From contig JADJYF010000018.1 of NCBI GenBank assembly GCA_016719885.1, positions 103,033-167,032 of the forward strand: 64,000 nt of DNA, given 5' to 3'. Position 1 is the first letter of the stretch. Each line of letters begins with the position of its first letter. Both the position numbers and the translations under genes were made by a program. The notes below the pieces were generated by a model. That model searched no databases and was not told the DNA's origin. It worked only from the letters and a program-made list of their open reading frames with translations. Origin of the DNA: Pseudomonadota bacterium (GTDB lineage Bacteria > Pseudomonadota > Gammaproteobacteria > Ga0077536). Below, in pieces: positions 27,256 through 36,500 of this stretch.

Positions 27256-29880
27256 GTGGACGATAAACCCGGCTCGGCGCTCACCTCGGCGGATCGCGAG
27301 CCGTCGGATTTCAAGCTCGATGCGGCCATCTGGCGCGCTCTCGCGGCCGGCCCGCCCGTCCACGTCGTGGTGCTCGGTGCCGGTCGTTGGGGCCGCATAT
27401 TGAGCAGCGTGCTGGCGGAACTCGGCCCACCGCTTGGCAGCGTGCAACTCGTCGCCGCGCGCAATCCCACGGCGGCGCGTGAATGGCTGGCCTCGCGCCA
27501 CGCGCGCGGCGAGCTGACCAGTGTCTCGATTGCGACGTCGCTCGAGGCTGCGCTCGTACGCCACCCGGTGCAGGTGGCGGTGGTTGCGAGGCTTGCCTGC
27601 GATCATTACGCGACCACCATGCAGCTGCTGGAACGCGGTCTGCACGTGTTGACGGAGAAGCCCTTCACGGCCACCGCCGCCGAGGCGCGTCACCTGCTGG
27701 AAGTCGCCCGCGGCCGCGGCCTCGCACTCGCGGTCGGCTACGAATTCATGTACTCGCCGAGTCTGCACCGATTGCGTGCAGCCATGCGTCGCGCCCTCGG
27801 TACGGTGCAACGCGTTCGGTTTGTCTGGCACGACTGCCGTGGGGTGGAGAAATGGGGCATCCGCAAGGATCCCGACCCGAGCCTCAACGTGGTCAGTGAC
27901 GTGCTTCCGCACATCCTGAGCGAATTCGTATTATTGTTCGGCAGCGCTCCGTCGACGCTAGGGATGTTGACCACGCGTGATGGCTGTCGCGACGCCAGGC
28001 TGGCCATGCGTGGCGGCGCTATCGACATCGAGATTTCGCTGGACAAGCACGCGGCCGCCGCCTGCCGCAGCGTCAGCGTGGAAGATGCCGCGGGCCACTG
28101 CCTGGTACTCGATTACACCAGCGAGCCGGGCTGGCTGACGCTCGACGGCGAGCGACTCACGGACGACGCACAGGCCGGGGACCACATGCCCTCGCTCAAC
28201 GCCGAGTTGTCTTACTTCATCGCGCATACACGGGATCCGAATGTGAAAATTCCGAACACCGCCGCCGACACCTTGCCAGTGGTCGAAGTCACCGAACGCA
28301 GTGAACACGCGCTGGTTGACGAGCAGGTCACGATGTTGCGCCCGTTCCTTTATCAAGCCCTGCCGAAGACCTTGCCGCCGAATGCCGTCGCCATGCTGCG
28401 CCCGCACCTGGTCGGGTCCCTGCTGCGTCACCGTGTCGTCGACAATCCCAAGGACGCCGCGCAGCTCGATGCGTGGGTCGAACGCGTGCTGCGTATCACG
28501 CACACCCTCAGCCGCGAGCCGTGGACCACGCAGCGCGATGTGCTGCGCAGCGAGGGACTGGACCGCGAGCGACTCGTGCACTTGAATGCCGCCATGCGCG
28601 ACACCGACCTGGTGCAGAAGCTGATCGTCGAGGTCGGCCTGGCGCAGAAGTACTGGCAGACCATCCTTCCGCTGGTGACGTCCGGCTCGATCGAAGACGT
28701 GCTTCGCGATCGTTACGGTTTCCCGGTGCGCATCGGCATATATGCCGCGCTATCGTGCATGTTCCACTGCTCGTTCTGCGGGCGCGAAGCCAACGCGCGT
28801 TACGATCACGCCGCCCTCGGCAACGGCAATGCGGTGTTCGACGACATCTTCGCCGCCATGGCCGCCGACGGCCGCTCGACGTTGTCGCTGGGTGGCGGCC
28901 TGGAACCCTTGACCAATTCCAAGATAGATGACGTCATACACGGCGCAAAGAGCCGCGGATTGCGTGTGCCGTTGGTCACCAATGGCTACATGCTCACGCC
29001 CAAGTACCAGGAACTGCACCCCGGCCTGTTCGATCTCGACATCTTTCGCGTGTCGCTATACGGCGTCGATGACGCTTCCTATCAGCAGGTCACGGGCCGC
29101 AAACAGGCCTTCGAGCCGGTCAAGGCCAATGTCATCTCGTTTCTCAAGGAACGCAATCGCCGCGGGTCGCGCACCAAGTTCGGTTTCAATTTCATCGTGC
29201 TGATGAACACCACGGACCAGGTGCTGCGGGTGCTCGACGTCATTCGCGATATTAATTCACAAGTCGACAACGGCCCCGGCGTCGACTTCCTGACCTTGCG
29301 TGAAGATTTCAGCGTGCCGGAAGAAGGCGGATTGTCCAGCGCGGAGCGGCAGGCACTGGTCGATATTTTCGCGCGTTTTCGCGCCAAGCAGCGCAACGAG
29401 TGCCCGCGCCTCGAAGTCGATTACGGTTATGCGCTGCATGCGCTCTCCGAAGGCGTGATGTGGAAACCGTTGGCAATGGTCAAGGCGGCCGACATGTATC
29501 CGAAGGTCTATCCGCAGGTCTCGGTCGCGGTCGACATACTCGGCGATGTCTATCTCTACCGGGATGCGGCCTTTCTGAACCGGCCCGGCGCCGACCGCTA
29601 TATCATCGGACGCGTGAGCTCCGAGCGCAGTCTCGAACAGGTGATCCGCGGGTATCTCGACACCACCACGGGCATAGAGCCACGGCCCGACGATCCGGCG
29701 CTCATGGACGCTTTCGACCACGTCGTGAGCAAGACCGTGTGGCAAGGCCTGGCGGATATCGAGGCGGGTATCGCCTTCAACGACGGCCCGGTGCGCGCGC
29801 GCGTATTCCATCCCGACGCGCAGTCCGCTGCGCGTTTGAACTACTGGGAACGGCTGGACGGCATGCGTACCGGCGCGTGA
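27256..29880 (+). CDS. Gfo/Idh/MocA dehydrogenase fused to DesII-like radical SAM sugar deaminase
   Basis: The product is 874 aa from a GTG start. Residues about 35-340 form an NAD(P)-dependent Gfo/Idh/MocA enzyme (VVVLGAGRWGRIL, then LTEKPFTATAAEA with the EKP motif). From about residue 385 to the end it follows the DesII layout as I recall that family. There is a helical N-terminal part, SCMFHCSFCGREANARY with the CxxxCxxC cluster at about 502-509, LGGGLEPLTN, FRVSLYGVDDASYQQVTGRK, then VDYGYALHAL and VDILGDVYLYRDA. DesII deaminates TDP-4-amino-4,6-dideoxyglucose to a 3-keto sugar, and 3-ketoreductases of the Gfo family can reduce such products. The fusion may therefore run two consecutive steps. 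No partner 4-aminotransferase is in the window. Confidence 0.75.
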   Translation: MDDKPGSALTSADREPSDFKLDAAIWRALAAGPPVHVVVLGAGRWGRILSSVLAELGPPLGSVQLVAARNPTAAREWLASRHARGELTSVSIATSLEAALVRHPVQVAVVARLACDHYATTMQLLERGLHVLTEKPFTATAAEARHLLEVARGRGLALAVGYEFMYSPSLHRLRAAMRRALGTVQRVRFVWHDCRGVEKWGIRKDPDPSLNVVSDVLPHILSEFVLLFGSAPSTLGMLTTRDGCRDARLAMRGGAIDIEISLDKHAAAACRSVSVEDAAGHCLVLDYTSEPGWLTLDGERLTDDAQAGDHMPSLNAELSYFIAHTRDPNVKIPNTAADTLPVVEVTERSEHALVDEQVTMLRPFLYQALPKTLPPNAVAMLRPHLVGSLLRHRVVDNPKDAAQLDAWVERVLRITHTLSREPWTTQRDVLRSEGLDRERLVHLNAAMRDTDLVQKLIVEVGLAQKYWQTILPLVTSGSIEDVLRDRYGFPVRIGIYAALSCMFHCSFCGREANARYDHAALGNGNAVFDDIFAAMAADGRSTLSLGGGLEPLTNSKIDDVIHGAKSRGLRVPLVTNGYMLTPKYQELHPGLFDLDIFRVSLYGVDDASYQQVTGRKQAFEPVKANVISFLKERNRRGSRTKFGFNFIVLMNTTDQVLRVLDVIRDINSQVDNGPGVDFLTLREDFSVPEEGGLSSAERQALVDIFARFRAKQRNECPRLEVDYGYALHALSEGVMWKPLAMVKAADMYPKVYPQVSVAVDILGDVYLYRDAAFLNRPGADRYIIGRVSSERSLEQVIRGYLDTTTGIEPRPDDPALMDAFDHVVSKTVWQGLADIEAGIAFNDGPVRARVFHPDAQSAARLNYWERLDGMRTGA

Positions 29881-29894
29881 GCGCCGTCGCTCAC
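29877..29894. terminator. Hairpin spanning both convergent stop codons
   Basis: GTGAGCG (29877-29883) and CGCTCAC (29888-29894) form a perfect 7-bp stem with a CCGT loop, covering the stop codons of the radical-SAM fusion gene and the convergent kinase-like gene. The arms are identical to those at 17346-17360. No T-run is present. It is a plausible bidirectional termination or RNA-protection element. Confidence 0.45.
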
Positions 29895-30532
29895 AGCCAG
29901 CGATACAAGGCCTCGGGAATGTAGTAACGCCGGCGGTTCAACACCACGCCGGCAACTTTTGCACCCGCTTGCTCGAGGCGGCGCTTGGCGTCGATCACGA
30001 TCTCCCGTCGCGTACGCCCCGAACGCACCACCAACACCGTCGCGGTGCAGGCTGCGGCGATCTCGGCCGCGTCGGGATAGGCATTCACCGGCGGGCAGTC
30101 GAACAACACCCAGTCGAAGCTTGGCGCGAGCTCCGCCAGACGCGCCGAGAGCGCGTCACTGCGCAGCAAGCGCACCGGCGGTTCCACGGCGCCACCGGCG
30201 GTAAGCACGGTCGGCCCTGCCGCGCGCGCGTGGCCCGCGCCCTGCCAGGTGCTGCCTTCCTCCAACAGTTCCGACAATCCCGGCGCCTGCGCCACGCCGG
30301 CAAGGTGATGCAGCGCCGGTGCGCGCAAGTTGGCATCCACCAGCAGCACACGCAGGCCGTGCTCGCAGACCAGGCTCGCGGCCAGCGCCATGGCCGTGGT
30401 CGAAACGCCTTCGTCGCGTACCGCGCTGGTCAGCGCCAGTGCACGTGGCCGTCCGGCTTCGACATCGATATCACGGACCAGGCCGCCCAGCTGCTGGAGG
30501 GAGTCGGAGGGAAACTTCAATGGCATGTGCAT
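29891..30532 (-). CDS. BY-kinase/CpsD-like P-loop protein with defective Walker A motif
   Basis: The 213-aa protein has the CpsD/CapB fold: RALALTSAVRDEGVSTTA (Walker A region), VLLVDANLRAPALHHL (Walker A'), and VLFDCPPVNAYPDA (Walker B). The lysine of the expected EGKST is replaced by Val43 (codon GTT at 30406-30404), so ATP binding and autophosphorylation are doubtful. The C-terminus RRRYYIPEALYRWL has three tyrosines rather than a typical tyrosine cluster. It may act as a structural regulator of the chain-length protein. The start is uncertain: ATGs lie at 30532 and 30526, and longer readings overlap the NRPS end. It lies 61 nt after the NRPS gene, on the same strand. Confidence 0.6.
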   Translation of the reverse strand: MHMPLKFPSDSLQQLGGLVRDIDVEAGRPRALALTSAVRDEGVSTTAMALAASLVCEHGLRVLLVDANLRAPALHHLAGVAQAPGLSELLEEGSTWQGAGHARAAGPTVLTAGGAVEPPVRLLRSDALSARLAELAPSFDWVLFDCPPVNAYPDAAEIAAACTATVLVVRSGRTRREIVIDAKRRLEQAGAKVAGVVLNRRRYYIPEALYRWL

Positions 30533-30593
30533 GGTGTCGGAGTTTGGAATGGGGACCGGCCGCGCGTCATCTTGCCCGCCGCGGCGCGCTTCG

Positions 30594-33500
30594 TCACGTC
30601 CTGTGGTTGCCGCCATCCGGCGCACGACGGGCACGCAGCGCGGCCAGCGAAGCGCGCCCTTGGTTCAAGCGCTCTACACGCTCCGTCACCGCGTCGTCGG
30701 ACCTCGACGCGCTCGGCGACGAGTCCGGCGCGCCACTCCCGCGCAAATGCTCGGCAAGACTGGCCACCGTCGTAAAGCGGAAATGCTCGATGAGCGGAAT
30801 GTCGCGGCCGAGGCGCGCCTGCAACTCGGCATTGACCTTGGCGACCTTCAGCGAGTGGCCGCCAATATCGAAAAAATTGGCGTGGTAGTCGACCTCTTCG
30901 CAGGCCAGCACTTCACACCATACCGCCGCGATCCGGGCTTCCAGTGACGCGCCGTCGAGCGGCGCCTGGCCGGCGGCGGCGCGCACCAGCGGCGGCAGGC
31001 CACGCTCCAGCGCGCGCCGGTCGGCCTTGCCGCTGCTGGTGACCGGGATGGCGGCGACGAAGTGATAGCGGGCCGGGATCATGGCGACCGGCAACAATGC
31101 CGCAAGGCCGGCGCGCAAACCTTCGGAATGGACCGGCACGCTGCCGTCGGCAACCACGAAGGCCACCAGTTCGCTGCCCGCCACGCGCGGGTCCGGCGCG
31201 ACCACCGCCGCCGCCACGCCGGCCAGGCGCGCGAGCGCGGCCTCTATTTCGCCGATCTCGATGCGCACGCCGCGCAGCTTGAGCTGATCGTCGCGACGCC
31301 CGACGAAGGCGAGCCGACCATCGGCGCGCCAGCGCGCGAAGTCACCGCTGCGGAACAAGCGACCGTGGCCGCCGGCGTCGAAGGGATCGGGCAGGAAGCG
31401 TTCGGCCGTGAGATCGGCGCGGCCATGGTAACCGCGCGCGACGCTCGGGCCGGCGATGCACAGTTCGCCGTCGACGCCTATCGGCACCGGCGCCAGGTGC
31501 TCATCGAGCACGTACACGCGGTAATTCGGGATCGGCGCGCCGATGTCCGGCGCCGCTTGCACGTCCGCCGGCACGCGCCCCAGCGTCGTGCACACCGAGG
31601 CCTCGGTCGGGCCGTAGGCATTCCACAGCGCGCAGCGATGCGCCCACTGGCGGGCGAGTTCGAGGCTGAGCGCTTCGCCTGCGCTCACCAGGATGCGTAG
31701 ATCGGGCAGCGCGTCGGCGGGCAGGACCTGCAGCACCGACGGCACCAGCACCGCCATGCTGACCCGCCGCGTGCGCATGAAGTCGAGCAAGGGCGGTCCC
31801 GGCAGCAAGGCCTCGCGCGTGCCGAGGATCAGCGCGGCGCCGGCCAACAGCGCGTTGAAGGTTTCGAACACCACCGCGTCGAAGCCGATGGACGAGAACT
31901 GCAGCACGCGATCGTCGGCGCGGATGCCCAAGGTGTGAATCACGCCGCCCGCCATGTTCGCAAGGCCGCGATGATCGATCAGCACGCCCTTCGGCCGCCC
32001 GGTCGAACCCGAGGTGTAGATGAGGTAGGCAAGGTCGTCACCCTCCACCGCGCAGGGCGTCGGCGTGGCGCCGAGCGCGATGGCGTTTGCCACGCGCACT
32101 TCGGGCAGGCGCGCGCTCACCGGCAGATCGATGTCAGCGCGCAGCACGGCGCGACAATCGGCGTCACCGAGGATGTAGTCGATGCGGTCGGCCGGGTAGC
32201 TCACGTCGATGGGCACGAAGGCCGCGCCGGCACGCAGGATGCCGAGCATGGCGATGATCATCTCGGCGCTGCGCGGCACGGCCAGCGCAACGCGATCGCC
32301 GCGCACCACGCCGACGCTTTGCAGCGCCGCCGCCACGCTGCCGCTATCGCGCTCGAGTTGCGCGTAGTCGACGCGCGTGGATTCGAATTCCAGCGCCAAC
32401 GCGGCGCCCTGGCGCTGCGCCAGCGCGGCGATCTGCCGGTACGCGCAGTCACTGTTCAAGCTCAGTGCGCTGGCATTGAAGTCCGTCACCACCTGCTGGC
32501 GCGCGGCCGCCGTCATGAGTGGCAGCAGCGCGCAGGCGGTGGTGGGCGACGCGGCGGCGGCGGTGGCGAGCTGCAGGAAGGCGTCGGCCAGGCGCTGCAC
32601 CGTGGCGAGCTCGTACAGGTCGGTGTTGTAGCTCCACAGCGCCACCATGCCGTCGGCGCCGGGCTCCATGGTCAGGTGCAGGTCGTACTGCACGCGCCCG
32701 ATATCGCGTTCCATCACCGCCAGTTCCAGCTCGGGACTGCCGCTGTCACGCAGGCGCGCGTCGCGTACATCGAAGGCAATCTGGAACAGCGGCGCGAACT
32801 GCGGGTCACGGTAGCTGCCGCATTGCTCGACCACCATCTCGTAGGGCACCACCGAGTGTTCGTGCAGGCGCAGGACCGTGTCCTTGAGCGCCGCGCACAA
32901 CTGCGCGAAATTGGCGGCGTCGTCGCACAGGTGACGCACGATGGCGAGATTGGCGAACATGCCGATCAAGCCGTGGGTGGCGGGTGCGTCGCGATGCGCG
33001 ACCACCGTGCCGAGCGTCACGTCACGATCGCCGCTCCAGCGCCGCAGCAGCACCACGAAGCACGCCAGCATCCACACCGTCTGGCTGACGCCGAGTCGCT
33101 GGCGCGAGGTCTCGCTGGCCACCAGCAGCGCGGCCGGCAGCGGCACGCGCAACTGTTGCCCGCGCGAACCGCGCAGCGCCGGACGCGGATGATCGCTGCG
33201 CAACACCGTGCCGGTGCTGACGCCGTCGAGCTGCGCGCGCCAGTAGGCGAGATGCTCGGCGAAATATTCCGGCGCGTAATGGCGCTGCTGCCACAGCGCG
33301 TAATCGGCATATTGAATGGCGAGGGCCGGCAGCTCGAGCGGCGTGCCGGCGAGCTCGGCGTCGTACAGCGCACGCAGCTCATCGAACAGGATGCGCATCG
33401 ACCATCCGTCACCGATGACGTGGTGGGTGGTCAGCAGCAACTCGTAATGACGGTCGCTGAACTTCAGCAGCTGCGCGCGCAGCAGCGGCCCCTCGCCGAG

Positions 33501-36500
33501 ATCGAAACGCCAGCGTGCCTCGCTGTCGGCGATACGCGCGGCGGCCGCCGCGCGCTGCGCTTCGGGCACCGCGCCGAGATCGGTAACGGTGAGAAAGGTC
33601 GCGGGCGCATCCGCGATGAGCTGCCGCGGTTCGCCGTCGACCAGCGCGAAACGGGTGCGCAGGGTCTCGTGTCGTTCGCACAGACGCCACAGCGCGCGGC
33701 CCAGCGCGGCGCTGTCGACGTCACGCTGCCAGGTCACGCGCGCATGGATGTTCCACAGCGGGTCGCCGCGTTCGAGTTGATCGGAAAACCAGATGCGGCG
33801 CTGCGCGGAGGACAAGGGCAACGCCGCGAGGTCGGCCGGACGGGGAGGAATGTCGTCGGCGACGCCGTCGCCCACCGCTTGGCGCAACAGCTCGGCCTGC
33901 GCCGCGATGGTGACCGCCGCGAACACGTCACGCATGGTCCAGCGACAGCCGAACTCCGCTTCCACCGCGCCCAGCAACTGGGTGGCGAGCAGCGAGCTGC
34001 CGCCGACGTCGAAGAAGCTGTCTTCGACGCTGATCCGCTCGATGCCGAGCAAGGCCTGCCACAGGGTCTTGAGCCGCGCTTCGGTCGAATCGCGCGGTTC
34101 GACGTGGGCATGCTGATCGGATTCCAGCACGCGCAGCAGCGCGGCGCCGTCGAGCGCACCGTCGGCATCGCGCGGAAATTCCACCATCGGCACCACTTCG
34201 ACAGCGACCGTGACACCGCTGTCATCGGTCAGCGTGAGGTCCGCCGGCGTGCCGTCAGGGCGACAGGCGGCCACCACCACGCGCTCCAGCGGCAGCGCGC
34301 GCGGCGCGCGGCGCGCGATGCTCATCACCTCGGGATTCAGACCGATGAGCCAGGTGCCGGGCGCCTGGCCCAGTACCGCCAGCAGCGCGTTGCCGGCCTG
34401 GCGCGCGTCGAGGGCGACGATGCCGCGCGCGCCCAAGGCCACCGCGCTGTCCTGGCCACGGCTCATGCCGACGCCGCGCCAGCTGCCCCAGGCCAGGCAA
34501 TAGCGTCGCGGTCCGTCGCCCGCTTGAAGACCATCGAAGGCGTGTTCGAGGGCGCGACTCGCGGCCGCGTAGGCGCCGACCTCGGCGCCGACCAGTTCGG
34601 ACAACAGCGACGAGAAACTCACGAACACCGCGTCGGCGCGTCGCGCCACCCGCGCTTCGAGCACGCGTGCGCCGTCGAGCTTGATGGCAATCGCGTCCGC
34701 CACCGCCGCCGCGCTTTCCGCTTCGACGCGCGCTTCGTGATAGTCGGCGGCGAGATGGAATGCGCCGTCCAGCGGTGCGCACCAGGCTAGGCCAAGCCCG
34801 GCGAGGGCGGCCTCGACCGCCGCGCCATCGCGCACGTCGGCGGCGGCATAGACGATGCTGCCCTGCGCGCGCGGCTTGGCCAGCCAGGCCTGCGCGACCT
34901 CGTCGAGCTCGGCCGCGGATCGTCGCCCCAGCAAGGCGACCTCGGCCGCGTAGTCCTGCACCAGGCGCTCGGCCAGCAGCTGGCCGATGCCGCCCAGGCC
35001 GCCGCTGAGCAGGTAGCGCCCGCCACGACGCAGCGGCGCGTCGCTGAGCGGCCGCAGCGATGCGTCGGCGAGCAGCGGCACCAGGCGCCGCCCGCCACGC
35101 CATGCGATCTCGGCGTCGTCACCGTGCGCGAGCGCATCGAGCACCGCCGGCAGCGGCGCATCACTGTCGATATGGGTGACGCTGATGCCGGGCAGTTCCT
35201 GGGCGATGGCGCGTGCCAATACCGCCGCCGCCGCAAGCCGTGGCCGCGCCGCTTCCACGGCATCGACCGCGAGGCCGCCCCGCGTGGTGATCAATACGCG
35301 ACACGCCGCGTTGCCCGCGGCCAGCGCACCGGCGAGCTCGATGACCGCGGACAACGCCGCGTGCTCGTCGTCGAGCGCCATGCACACCAGCGCCGGGCGT
35401 TGCGCCGCGCACAAGGCGCGCAGCCTCGCGCCATCGACGGCCAACACTTCGCGCCCGCCCGCCAGCGCCTCGCGCAAACGCGCGATGTCGTCATCGGCCC
35501 AGTACAGACACGCCACCGCGCCGTCGCGCAGGCGTGCTTCGCCGCGCGCGGCCTTGGCGTGCCACTCGCGACGATGGAACCAGCGCGGCAGGCTCTCGCC
35601 GCTGCCGGTGAGGATTTCGAAGCGACGTCGCGCTTCATCGTATTCACCGGCGGCGAAGGCGTTCTGCATCTGTCGCCGCTGGATCTTGCCTATCGAGGTC
35701 TTGGGCACCTGCGCACGCGTCAAGGGCAGCAGCAGGTCGGCCGCCACGCCGAGCTGCGCACCGATGCGACGACGGATGGCCGGCAGCAGCACGCGCAGCG
35801 TCGCGTCGCGGTCGTACTCCGGTACGAAGGCCACCGCCAGGCGCTCGGCGCCATCGCCGCCGTCCTGCACCGCCAGCGCCGCGCTGAAACTCGACGCCAC
35901 GCCGGGCACGGTATCGACCGCCGCTTCGATGGCCGGCCCCGGGTACTTGATGCCGCCGATGTTGATGGTGTCTTTCTCGCGGCCGGTGATGAACAGGCGG
36001 CCCGCTTCGACGTAGGCCAGGTCGCCGGTGCGGAACCAGCCGTCGTCGGTGAAGACGGGTTCATCGGTGGGCTGCCAATAGCCGGCGAAGGTGGTCGCGC
36101 CCTGGATCTGCAGGCGCCCTTCCACGCCTTCCGCCACCACCTTGTCATGTTCATCGACGATGCGCGCGCGGGTGCCGGGTATCGGTCGACCGACGGCCAC
36201 GTGGCGATCCTCGTCGCGCACCCGATCCAGGTCGAATTCGAGGTTGTAGGTGATGCCGGAAGACACCTCGGCCATGCCCCAGGCCGGGATCATGGCGGTG
36301 CGCGACAGGCCGTGGGGCGTCAACAGCTGCATGAATTCGCGCGCGGTGCGCGCGACGATCGCTTCGGCGCCGTTCAGCACGCGACGCAGGCGCGACAGGT
36401 CCCAGCGTCGACGCACGATATCGGTGCCGCGCGCATTGATGAGCCCGAAGGCGAAATTCGGCGCGAAGGTGATATCGGCCTGGTAACGCTCGCACAGATC

